Positions 1 through 7,500 are shown, numbered from the stretch's first letter. The stretch: 12,043 nt of DNA from Saprospiraceae bacterium (GCA_027031185.1 JALVEF010000220.1:1-12043), one strand, 5' to 3'. Notes: generated by a model from the sequence alone, not told the origin. Numbers and translations: made by a program.

Positions 1-143
1 AGAGCATAAATAAAATTTGGGGCTTTAGCCCCCCCCTTCCCGGGCCCATTTTCGGGGCTGAAGCCCCTTTTTGTTTTGATGCCTTTGTCCCGTCAGCTAA
101 AGCTGGAGGCAATCCAAGGCAAGACAAGGCAAGGCAAGCAAGT

Positions 144-246
144 CCCGCACTTACATGCTTTGCCGGATTAAAGCTTTGGTCCTTCCGCTTAGGCTTGTTG
201 CTTGATAGAGGTCTGTTGCTATCTTTTATGGGCAAGTAAGTGCGGG
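144..246. repeat. MITE-like element, copy 1 (15-bp inverted ends)
   Basis: The left end CCCGCACTTACATGC (144-158) is the reverse complement, with one mismatch, of the right end GCAAGTAAGTGCGGG (232-246). The 103-bp segment resembles copy 2 (450-559) mainly near its left side (GCTTTGCC, CCTTCC, CGCTTA) and differs in the middle. No transposase is seen nearby, so any movement would need help from elsewhere in the genome. It could instead be one structured module of the larger repeat unit. Confidence 0.6.
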
Positions 247-453
247 ACAAGTAAAGCGCCCCTATCCCCTTTGCCGTCGGCTTCAGCCGACGGGGAGAGA
301 GCATAAAAAAAATTTGGGGCTTTAGCCCCCCTTCCCGGGCCCATTTTCGGGGCTGAAGCCCCTTTTTGTTTTGATGCCTTTGTCCCGTCAGTTAAAGCTG
401 GCGGCAATCCAAGGCAAGACAAGGCAAGGCAAATAAACAAGTACAGGACAAGT

Positions 454-559
454 CCCGCACTTACTCGCTTTGCCTGGCTTTGGCTTTGCCCCTTCCCGCT
501 TATGCTTTTTGCAAAATGAGCGGTATATCGCTCCGCTGTCCGGGGCAAGTAAGTGCGGG
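454..559. repeat. MITE-like element, copy 2 (15-bp inverted ends)
   Basis: The left end CCCGCACTTACTCGC (454-468) and right end GCAAGTAAGTGCGGG (545-559) form an inverted repeat with one mismatch, enclosing a middle that differs from copy 1. GACAAGT lies just outside both ends in the same orientation (around 449-455 and 558-565). That might be a target duplication or simply part of the larger repeat. No protein is encoded. Confidence 0.6.
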
Positions 560-701
560 ACAAGTAAAGCGCCCCTATCCCCTTTGCCGTCGGCTTCAGC
601 CGACGGGGAGAGAGCATAAATAAAATTTGGGGCTTTAGCCCCCCCTTCCCGGACCCATTTTCGGGGCTGAAGCCCCGGTTAGTTTTGATTCTTTTATCCG
701 C

Positions 702-1120
702 CCCGCACTTACTTGCTTTGCTTGATTCGGGCCTTGCCCCTTTCTGCATTTGCCTAACACAGGATGGTGCTATTTGACGAGCCCTTTGGGCAAGTATACT
801 CGTTATGAACAGATTTGGGACAAGTCTTGGGAATATCGAACATTTATGGTGTGGTTCGACTACGCTCACCAACCAAGCTTGTCGAACTACCGATTACTTG
901 TACTGAGCTTGCGATGCGGTGAGCAACGTCGAACCGTCGAAGTAACGAATGGAGATTTGAGAAGTGGGCACTTCGACTTCGCACTTCGACAGGCTCAGTG
1001 CAGCACTCAGTGACCACGTTTCGACTAGCTCAGGGATTCCTTCTTAAATCTCAAATCGGTGTTCCTTGTTCGATATTCTTTCCGTCCCAAAACAAATCGC
1101 TTTGAGTATAAGTGCGGGAC
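702..1120. repeat. Third, interrupted repeat copy with divergent interior
   Basis: A perfect left end CCCGCACTTACTTGC occurs at 702-716, followed by sequence alignable with the interiors of the first two copies (GCTTTGC, then CTTGCCCCTT). The expected right end is broken: GGGCAAGTA is present at 788-796 but the next bases diverge. A GGGACAAGT remnant appears at 817-825, and a right-end-like AAGTGCGGGAC appears only at 1110-1120. The interval between holds TTCGAC..GCTCA motifs. This looks like a copy disrupted by insertion or recombination. I see no credible gene in it. Confidence 0.45.
855..1035. repeat. Cluster of TTCGAC-N-GCTCA motifs
   Basis: Direct copies are TTCGACTACGCTCACC (855-870), TTCGACAGGCTCAGTG (985-1000) and TTCGACTAGCTCAGGG (1020-1035). 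A reverse-oriented relative, GGTGAGCAACGTCGAA, lies at 918-933 and pairs with 13 of 16 bases of the first copy. Partial reverse copies occur near 875-886 and 902-911. From memory, TTCGACAGGCTCAGTG-like stretches recur in intergenic DNA of many Bacteroidota and are often mis-annotated as short proteins containing LRQAQ. Function is unknown. Confidence 0.6.
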
Positions 1121-1151
1121 GGCAAAGCAAAACACACACCCCGCATTCGTT

Positions 1152-1182
1152 ATTTTTAATTTTTCATTTTTCATTTTTAATT
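1152..1182. repeat. T-rich heptamer array ATTTTT(A/C) x4
   Basis: Four consecutive 7-bp units (ATTTTTA, ATTTTTC, ATTTTTC, ATTTTTA) plus a partial fifth end six bases past the stop codon of the cation exporter. On the transcript strand this reads as A-rich GAAAAAT units, so it supplies no U-tract for termination of that gene. On the plus strand it would be U-rich. Similar A/T heptamer runs are, from memory, common in Bacteroidota intergenic regions. It may be a simple low-complexity spacer. Confidence 0.7.
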
Positions 1183-1187
1183 GAACA

Positions 1188-2084
1188 TCAGCTGCATGCC
1201 GGACAATCGCCTTTCTCCGTCTCAAACTCCAGCGTGCTGTGCCCGATTTGGTGTGCTTCCAATTCCTGTTTGATCTTTTCCTTAACCGTGGGGATTTGCG
1301 AAAAGTCCGAAACACGGATATGAGCAGTCAGCCCGTTTTCATTGGTACTGATACTCCAAATGTGCACGTGATGTACATCCTCCACCCCATCTATCGCCAG
1401 CAAATGGCGCTTGATCTCACCCGTATCCACTGTCGCCGGCACGCCGTCCAATATCCCCACCACACTGTCGCGAAACAAATCCCACGTGGATACCAGGATG
1501 ACGACCGCCACAACGACTGCCACCAGACCATCTACCCAATACCAACCGGTGTATTGGATGATCAGGCCCGCCACGACCACACCGAGCGACACCAGCGCAT
1601 CGGCCATCAAATGCCAATAGGCCGCCTTGATATTCAAGTCCGCGTCCTTCTTGTTGTGGAAAAAGTACGCCGACGCAAAGTTGACGACCACACCCACTGC
1701 CGCCACAATCATAATGACATATCCGTCCGTGGACACCGGAAATATAATATGCTGCACGCCTTCCCACGCGATCGCCCCGATCGCAAACGCCAACAAAATG
1801 GAATTGAGAAAGGCCGCCAGCACGGATGCCTTCTTGAATCCATACGTGAATGTACGGTTGGCTTTTACCCGGAGCAAACGAAAAGCAATATAGGCCAAGA
1901 ACAGGCCCGAGATGTCACCGATATTGTGCACCGCATCAGACAGCAGTGCCGTCGAGTCTTGCCGCCAACCGTACCACAGTTCTACTACGATGTATAGGCT
2001 ATTAAGTACGATCCCCCAAAGAAACAGGCGGTTGACATGCGCTACCGAAAAAGCAGCTGTGCTATGCTTGTGGTCGTGAGCCAT
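1188..2084 (-). CDS. Cation diffusion facilitator (CzcD/ZitB-like Zn2+/divalent metal exporter)
   Basis: This 298-residue protein is a typical CDF-family proton-coupled exporter that moves Zn2+ (possibly also Cd2+, Co2+) out of the cytoplasm across the inner membrane. The short N-terminus is His-rich (HDHKH, residues 3-7). Six hydrophobic segments follow, roughly at 20-38, 45-68, 86-106, 121-142, 158-178 and 182-200. The transmembrane metal site is visible as H53/D57 in helix 2 (SDAVHNIGD) and H158/D162 in helix 5 (WHLMAD); His/Asp at these positions fits zinc selectivity in the family. A cytoplasmic C-terminal domain follows, with the characteristic HVHIWSIS near 240, and it ends in CPACS, a possible extra metal ligand pair. 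The ATG at 2084 gives the normal family length. It starts 29 bp after the HIT gene stop and is probably co-transcribed with it. No metal-responsive operator was recognised. The family call is firm; the exact metal is not. Confidence 0.93.
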   Translation of the reverse strand: MAHDHKHSTAAFSVAHVNRLFLWGIVLNSLYIVVELWYGWRQDSTALLSDAVHNIGDISGLFLAYIAFRLLRVKANRTFTYGFKKASVLAAFLNSILLAFAIGAIAWEGVQHIIFPVSTDGYVIMIVAAVGVVVNFASAYFFHNKKDADLNIKAAYWHLMADALVSLGVVVAGLIIQYTGWYWVDGLVAVVVAVVILVSTWDLFRDSVVGILDGVPATVDTGEIKRHLLAIDGVEDVHHVHIWSISTNENGLTAHIRVSDFSQIPTVKEKIKQELEAHQIGHSTLEFETEKGDCPACS

Positions 2085-2113
2085 GTCTTAGTGTACACCG
2101 GCACGAGACGCAC

Positions 2114-2509
2114 TCACTCAAAATGACGCGCAATAGCACCGGCTATGCGCTGCATCTCTTCTGCCGGCAAGTCGAGCTTTGGATTGGTCAACAAGATATC
2201 GCTTTCTTTGTTGAGCGGAATCAGATGGATATGCGCATGCGGCACTTCCATGCCCAGGACCATCACGCCCACGCGCTGACACGGGATGGCTTTTTTGATG
2301 GCCACCGCCACGCGCTTGGCAAAGACCGTCAATCCGGCCAGCTGCTCATCATCCAGGTCAAAGATGTAGTCAATCTCCGCCTTGGGGATGACCAGCGTAT
2401 GACCCCGCTGAATGGGGCGGATATCCAAGAAAGCATAGTAGCGGTCGTCTTCCGCTACTTTGTAAGACGGGATTTCACCCGCCACGATTTTGGAGAAAAT
2501 GGTGGCCAT
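2114..2509 (-). CDS. HIT-family nucleotide-binding hydrolase
   Basis: This 131-residue cytosolic protein belongs to the histidine triad superfamily, most like the Hint/HinT branch, which hydrolyses purine nucleoside phosphoramidates and related adenylylated compounds. The defining HφHφHφφ motif is seen as HAHIHLI at residues 91-97, with H93 as the expected nucleophile. The N-terminal signature ATIFSKIVAGEIPSY and the DIRPIQRGHTLVIPK segment (29-43) are classic for the family. An in-frame ATG 12 codons upstream (2545) was rejected because it would overlap the end of greA and add a non-family extension. The ATG at 2509 starts 4 bp after the greA stop. That spacing implies translational coupling or at least a shared transcript with greA. 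The physiological substrate cannot be told from sequence. Confidence 0.94.
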   Translation of the reverse strand: MATIFSKIVAGEIPSYKVAEDDRYYAFLDIRPIQRGHTLVIPKAEIDYIFDLDDEQLAGLTVFAKRVAVAIKKAIPCQRVGVMVLGMEVPHAHIHLIPLNKESDILLTNPKLDLPAEEMQRIAGAIARHFE

Positions 2510-2513
2510 AACG

Positions 2514-2987
2514 TTAAACTGTGATTTCCAGTACTTCAAATTCAATCAGCCCGCCAGGTGTTTGGATCTTGGCCACATCCCCGACACAACAGCCCAAAAG
2601 CCCCTGGCCCACGGGCGAAGTGACAGAAATCTTGCCGGCGGCTATATCGGATGTGGATTCTGATACCAACTGCATCTTCATCACCTGACCGGTCTTGACG
2701 TTTTTGATGGTCACTTTGGTAAGCACAGTCACTTTGGACGTATCCAGGTCGGCTACGTCAATGATCTTGGACTTGGCCAGAGACATCTCCAGCTCATTGA
2801 TTTTCATCTCGAGCATGCCCTGGGCTTCCTTGGCCGCATCGTATTCGGCGTTTTCGGAAAGGTCGCCTTTCTCGCGAGCCTCCGCAATGGCGCGCGCCGC
2901 CTTCTGACGTTCAACGGTTTTGAGACGATGTATCTCCGCCTGGAGCCTTTCGTAATCCTCTTTGGTTATGTAATGAAAATCGGACAT
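2514..2987 (-). CDS. greA: Transcription elongation factor GreA
   Basis: This 157-residue protein is GreA, which inserts its coiled coil into the RNA polymerase secondary channel and stimulates cleavage of backtracked transcripts. Residues 10-75 form the N-terminal coiled coil. Its tip carries the catalytic acidic pair D42 and E45 within GDLSENAEY, which coordinates Mg2+ in the polymerase active site. Residues about 80-157 form the FKBP-like C-terminal domain, including the conserved SPVGQGLLG segment (around 125-133). The ATG at 2987 (MSDFHYITKE) matches the usual Bacteroidota N-terminus; an ATG three codons upstream at 2996 is possible but adds only MNT. It is the first gene of a compact greA-HIT-exporter cluster. 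The 337-bp region upstream contains the inverted motif array described separately, which could affect its transcription. Confidence 0.96.
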   Translation of the reverse strand: MSDFHYITKEDYERLQAEIHRLKTVERQKAARAIAEAREKGDLSENAEYDAAKEAQGMLEMKINELEMSLAKSKIIDVADLDTSKVTVLTKVTIKNVKTGQVMKMQLVSESTSDIAAGKISVTSPVGQGLLGCCVGDVAKIQTPGGLIEFEVLEITV

Positions 2988-3012
2988 GGTGTTCAATTTA
3001 TGGTCTCTACAT

Positions 3013-3136
3013 GCAACTGTTCAGGTACTCCTAATTTATCTGTAACTGTTTAGGTACCCGCTGTTTTTGTCCCTAAAAACAGGAGAACCTAAACAGTTAC
3101 ATTTATCCCTAAAAACAGGGGCGCCTAAACAGTTAC
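3013..3136. repeat. Four-copy 13-bp motif array (two direct, two inverted) upstream of greA
   Basis: The core GTAACTGTTTAGG occurs at 3042-3054, and its reverse complement CCTAAACAGTTAC occurs exactly at 3088-3100 and 3124-3136. A degenerate forward copy, GCAACTGTTCAGG, lies at 3013-3025. The two inverted copies sit in a 36-bp direct repeat that also shares TCCCTAAAAACAGG (3070-3083, 3106-3119). Positions 3042-3055 and 3087-3100 form a perfect 14-bp stem. Inside it CTGTTTTT (3061-3068) pairs with AAAAACAG (3075-3082) around a 6-base loop. It could be a MITE remnant, a regulator-binding array or a leader hairpin. No minus-strand promoter could be assigned with confidence. Confidence 0.8.
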
Positions 3137-3240
3137 CGCTACATAATGTCCCGGCCTTATGGATCTGCCGGCATGCTTCATTCAATTGTAGTATGCACGC
3201 TTGGGCAGTCAAAAAAACCGCGACACCGGATGATATGAAA
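3137..3240. other. Intergenic stretch with no recognised gene
   Basis: This is the remainder of the 337-bp gap between the PorV-like gene and greA. A minus-strand open frame spanning 3036-3299 crosses the repeats and the terminator, has no recognisable domain, and is not considered a gene. Apart from the repeats and the terminator described separately I see nothing definite here. Confidence 0.6.
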
Positions 3241-3281
3241 AAACAAGAACGCCCCTTCACGATGAAGAAACGTTCTTGTTT
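3235..3281 (-). terminator. Rho-independent terminator of the envelope cassette
   Basis: A perfect 11-bp inverted repeat, AAACAAGAACG (3241-3251) and CGTTCTTGTTT (3271-3281), has a 19-base loop. Read on the minus strand, the descending arm runs into six consecutive T, as an intrinsic terminator requires. On the plus strand no comparable T-run follows, so it acts in one direction. It lies about 50 bp past the PorV-like stop. A 12-bp palindrome GCCGGATCCGGC (3306-3317) sits between them and could fold too. The long loop is slightly unusual. Confidence 0.7.
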
Positions 3282-3333
3282 CTGCTGTAATCCCTGCAAA
3301 AGTACGCCGGATCCGGCAAAAAGTCAAATACAC

Positions 3334-4428
3334 CTAGAAAGAAAGGCGGATTCCCAAGGTGTGGATACCGTCAAAAGGCGTGGTCATTTTGTAGGCATAG
3401 TCCAACCCGATGCGGGGCGGGGCCTTTTTGTTTGTTTCTACCTTTTCTTCCTCCTCTCCCAGGATCTCGGAAATATCTTTCTTTTTGAGCGGAATATCCA
3501 ATGAAGCGCCGGCACTCAGCCCATTGTCCACGGAGGCCTGTATCTTGCTGCCGGCCTGGGCCAGTTCCAGTTTGTAGGCGCCACGAAGCATAAACTTGTC
3601 GTCCAGTGAGTATTCAATGCCCAGGCCCACCAGGTCTTGCGCAAACGAATTGGCGGTAAAACCCATGTCAAAAGTCAGCATGTGCTTACTGGTCAGAAAG
3701 GTCTTTACCGACAGACCGATGTTGAGCAGCGAGGGCAGCTCATAAGTGGCGCCCCGCACCGAATAAGTCAATTGGTAATTTCCTTCGCCCGGGTTATCGG
3801 CGCGGGTAGCCAAACCGGGCCCCTTAAAACGCATCGGTGTACCGACATTGCGGATGGCAATACCAAACTTGATGTTGTCACGGCTTCCGGTCACATACTG
3901 CACACCGGCATCCAGGCCAAAGCCGGTGGAGTTGATATCGGCAGTGGATTCCGTAATCACACGAAACAGGATACCCACATTGACTTTTTCGAAATTGTGA
4001 GAATAGCCAACGCCCAGGTTGAAGAAGGAAGGCGAATAGGTGACACCGGTACCTTCGGGAGCCGCATCCGTCGTGACTTTGATCTCCCCAAAGTCAATGG
4101 CCATAATACTCACACCCAACGCACCGTGCTTGCCCATCCGGGTGGCAAAGCCCCCGGCATTCAACTTGATGCCCGTACCGACGAGATAACGCGTTTGGGC
4201 AAGCAACAATTGGGAGCCGGGTATGCGATTGATACCGGCCGGGTTGAGACGCATGGCCTCGACACCTGACACGGATCCGATATTGATGGAGTGCAGGCCG
4301 GCGCTACGTGCCCAAGGGTTGAGCACCAGTTCATAAGCTCCTGCTTCCCCCTGTCGATCCGGATTGCCGGCAAACAACACCTGCCCGAAAAAAAGCAGGA
4401 CAATCAAGAAGCGTAATCTTTTGGTCAT
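3334..4428 (-). CDS. PorV/PorQ-family outer-membrane beta-barrel protein
   Basis: This 364-residue protein has an N-terminal signal peptide (MTKRLR, then a hydrophobic core to about residue 19, likely cleaved after A20). The mature part resembles the PorV/PorQ family: an early NPWARSAGL segment (37-45), LNPAGI (61-66), then regularly alternating beta-strands of a FadL-like barrel, ending in the aromatic C-terminus RLSF expected of an outer-membrane protein. Family members such as PorV shuttle T9SS cargo from the translocon to the attachment complex. A Lys/Glu-rich segment at about 315-335 (KKKDIS, GEEEEK) is probably a periplasmic turn or loop. The ATG at 4428 is preferred over a GTG two codons upstream. 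It follows the giant exported protein by 109 bp, with a hairpin between, and is followed by a terminator. It is likely a paralogue serving this locus and not the genome's main PorV, which is inference. Confidence 0.85.
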   Translation of the reverse strand: MTKRLRFLIVLLFFGQVLFAGNPDRQGEAGAYELVLNPWARSAGLHSINIGSVSGVEAMRLNPAGINRIPGSQLLLAQTRYLVGTGIKLNAGGFATRMGKHGALGVSIMAIDFGEIKVTTDAAPEGTGVTYSPSFFNLGVGYSHNFEKVNVGILFRVITESTADINSTGFGLDAGVQYVTGSRDNIKFGIAIRNVGTPMRFKGPGLATRADNPGEGNYQLTYSVRGATYELPSLLNIGLSVKTFLTSKHMLTFDMGFTANSFAQDLVGLGIEYSLDDKFMLRGAYKLELAQAGSKIQASVDNGLSAGASLDIPLKKKDISEILGEEEEKVETNKKAPPRIGLDYAYKMTTPFDGIHTLGIRLSF

Positions 4429-4492
4429 AGTCACTTCATTTTAGCCAAAAGGCAATTGTGGCATTTTGGATTTGCAGCACGCAGCCCCCAAA

Positions 4493-4529
4493 GGCGAGTT
4501 ATGATGCTGTCCAAGCATCATAACTCGCC
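4493..4529 (-). promoter_or_regulatory. Perfect 16-bp intercistronic hairpin
   Basis: GGCGAGTTATGATGCT (4493-4508) and AGCATCATAACTCGCC (4514-4529) pair perfectly around a 5-base loop (GTCCA), eight bases after the giant protein's stop codon. On the minus strand only three T follow the stem, then a G-run, so it is a weak or incomplete intrinsic terminator at best. It may permit partial read-through into the PorV-like gene or protect the upstream mRNA from 3' exonucleases. Confidence 0.75.
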
Positions 4530-4537
4530 GGGGGAGC

Positions 4538-7500
4538 TTACAAGCCCGAAGGATCAAATTGTCGGTTCATGCCAAACCACTTGATGACGCGCTCACCAAG
4601 TCCGGGTGCCTTGACATGAATCAAATACACACCACTGGCCACAGGTATGCCCGATGCATTCTTCAAATCCCACTCGATATCCGGTGCAATCTGACGCGCA
4701 TATCCCGTCGTCGGATCCACAAACGGCGCTTCATCGCGCTTAAAGCGCTTGATAAACTTTCCATCCAGTGAGTAGATCGTCACCGTACACTTGGCCGGCA
4801 GATTGGTGATTTTGACAATAGTGGTAAACTGGCTCCGCTCGTAATATGCATACCCGTAATACGGATTGGGCACCACATTGATCGCATCCAGGGCATTGTT
4901 GATTTCTGCCTCTGTCGTGAGCTGACGATTTTCCAGTCCATTAAAGTCAAATTCATATACAGGCAGCGGCCCGTATTCTTTCTCCTGAATACTGGCACTG
5001 ACCGGCACGGAAGAAAGTGTGGTGGTATATGGGTTCGCTGCGCGCAGCGAAATGGTTACATCGTTGGGGATGAGTCCATCGGCGTATGACAGCATTTTCT
5101 CACCGGGAGCCGCCATCAACATACCGGCCCACTGGATATGCGCCAATGGTTTGGCCATCTTGGTAGAGTTGGCCGCCGATTCGATCATTTGCCGCAGCTG
5201 GGCACAGCCATCATATTCGTCATACGTCACCATCACTACATGCTGACCGCCCAGATACATGGAGTTGACCGTGGGCTCAGGATCCAACGGATTCGTGCCC
5301 TGGACAAATCCCATGTCAATAAGTTGGATGCTAGATGGATTAAACATCATATCCCCTCCGCGCGGTTTCTCACCGTTGAAGATATTCAATGAGGGCGGAT
5401 AGATGTCATCATCTACGCGGAAGGTGGAGTTTTCAGCAAACAGGATATTGAGCCGCTTGCCGGTCTCTACATCCACGGCGTAGCCGGGAAACCATCCCAT
5501 ACCTTCACCGTCACCATCCGGCACCGGATTGCCGTCTGCATCGGCATCTTTACCCACCGAGGGAGCCGCCCGCAGGCGATACTGCTTGCGATTGCCCACC
5601 GGCTTGATGCCCGGATCTCCCACTGCGGAAATGCCATAAAGCGAGGAGGCGGCCTCGAGCACGACGCACCGGCTCCATTTGGACTTATCGGACGTCAGGA
5701 CAATGTCCACATTATTGAGATGGTACAGGCTGTCCATCTTGCGCATGATACCGGCCTTGTTGTCTATCCAGCCGGGTGTGATAAAGTAGGACGTATTGTC
5801 GTCTTTGCGCTGGGTATTGAGCAGGAAGAACGGATAGAAAGCTACCGCATTGTCCACATTCTCCGTGAAGGCCTTATTCGGCTGTACATCATTGTCGCTG
5901 ACAAAATTGATGTTGCGGCGTCCCAGTGGCGAACCACCGATGCCCGTATCATCCTTGGCACTGATGAGCCACTGCGGCTTGTCCGGGTCGGCATACGTGA
6001 CCTCAATACCATAAGCTCCCGGATCGGTGATAGAGACGCCGGGCTCCTTGACCTGTCCGATCTCAATACTGATACCAAACTCGGAGATGATTTGCTCATT
6101 GAAGAAGCTCAAATCCCGCTCCGAAGTCACGGTGGCCACTACGTTGCCGTTTTCATCCAGCTTGTCGAGCGTCCAGCGAAGCGAATCATTGCCGTCTATG
6201 GAATGTGGCGGATCGTTGGGCGATGTTCCGTCCGTAATGGTAAACCGGAACTTGCCCCCCTGCACCTTGAACGGATTGACCACCTTGACATTGATGGGGG
6301 ACTTACCCGGCAAGTATGTCACCGGCTTGTCCCCGGTATTATCAATGGCGGCTTCCCGCATATCTTTTGAGATTTTGAGAAAGTTGGTACCTGTGCCCAA
6401 TCCGGAAATACGAGTCACCACCGGACCATCCCCGTAGCTGGCGCCGATGAGATCGTACGTGGACGGCCGCGGGATAACCGTGACGGGTTTGATTTTTAGC
6501 CCATAGGCTGTCTTACGTCCCACGAGGAAGGTTTGGTTCTGGCCGGTACCGGTCTCGGGATCAAAGGGCTCAAAGTTATTGGAGGCATAGGCCACCGCCA
6601 CATAGTAGTATTTCCGGTGATTGATCAAGGGGGCTTCCCCGACGCCAAAGGCATCCTTGGTAAAATAATACGAGTGCTTGATGCCCTTGTCCTGCCCGGC
6701 CACCATTAGCTTGGGTGCATAGATCGGATTCGGGTTGTTCGGGTCCGGATTTTTGGCGACGATCTCCCAGTTGTACAGTTTGGAGATGCCATTCTTGACG
6801 TCAGACTGCGCCACCAGACGGGACACATCCGGGTCGTTCAGCTGGGCCAGGCTGACATTGGCGGACTTGGTCTGATAGATCAGGTAACCTTCAAAGTGGT
6901 AAAACTGGCCGGCATGGCCCAGGTCAGCTCCCTTGTACTCTTCCTTATAGTTGTTGGAGACTGTCGAATTAGTCAGCGTCAGCACGATTCCCTGATCCAA
7001 CTCAATCACCTCCAGGTCAGGTGCGTCCGGCCCATCGGTAAGGTTGAAGCAGGCATCAAAAAGGTTCTGTGCCTTGTCATCCGCGGCCAGCAACTTGGTG
7101 ATATCCGGTGCCGGATGCTCTACATTAGGCACCCACGGCAGTCCAATGATCAGCTCATTGGTGGCACCCGGGACCAAGGTAAACGGCCCCGATGCCTGCA
7201 CCGTCCGGCGGTCGGCCGGAATGGCCCCGGACTGCGCCATAGACCAGCCGTTCGGGTCATCCGGATAGCCCGGAAAAGCATATTTAATTACCGGATACTG
7301 GGGATCCTGAAAGCCATCATCTCCTCCATAGTAGGGCGAACCATCCCGCCAACGCCCTGTCAGATAATTGTAAAACTCAGTGGCAGAGCCCGGGTCGGTC
7401 GTGTTCGGCGGGGGCGGTGGGGTCGTCCCGGGACGATTGTAATAGGTAAAAGAGGACATGCCCAACTCATTCCCAAACTCGTCCAACGGCCCGCGAAAGT

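Larger units (their letters stand above)
1..720. repeat. Tandem array of ~300-bp palindrome-rich non-coding repeat units
   Basis: The same unit begins at 1, 298 and 611, giving periods of 297 and 313 bp. Each unit opens with AGAGCATAAA and then carries two hairpins, GGGGCTTTAGCCCC (19-32, 316-329, 629-642) and GGGGCTGAAGCCCC (54-67, 349-362, 663-676). The first two units continue with a CAGCT/AGCTG-type small palindrome, an AAGGCAAGACAAGGC run, and a small element with inverted ends; each ends in the 20-bp palindrome CCGTCGGCTTCAGCCGACGG (274-293 and 587-606). The third unit is intact only through its first part and diverges after about 720. The periods are not multiples of three, so one reading frame translates successive copies differently, and no coding potential is conserved. 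The left edge may continue outside the window. Function is unknown; it could be a structured RNA, a protein-binding array or mobile-element debris. Confidence 0.9.

Noticed and set aside
1..720. CRISPR array
   Set aside because: The repeats are ~300 bp with only three copies and near-identical content between the palindromes; there are no short repeats with unique spacers and no cas genes.
219..872. Minus-strand 217-residue open frame across the tandem repeats
   Set aside because: It translates the GC-rich palindromic repeats; successive copies are read in different frames because the period is not a multiple of three, and no domain or signal is visible.
750..1013. Plus-strand 87-residue open frame
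   Set aside because: Its C-terminal part (FALRQAQCST) is a translation of the TTCGACAGGCTCAG repeat, a familiar source of false proteins; no domain is visible.
1025..1315. Minus-strand 96-residue open frame overlapping the exporter's 3' end
   Set aside because: It overlaps the conserved exporter gene out of frame and then reads through the A/T heptamer array.
2510..2545. Upstream ATG at 2545 as the start of the HIT gene
   Set aside because: It would overlap greA by about 30 bases and add twelve residues not seen in the family; the ATG at 2509 gives the canonical N-terminus.
3036..3299. Minus-strand 87-residue open frame between the PorV-like gene and greA
   Set aside because: It crosses the terminator hairpin and both inverted motif copies; the repeated residues (GAPVFRDK / GSPVFRDK) come from the 36-bp DNA repeat, not a protein repeat.
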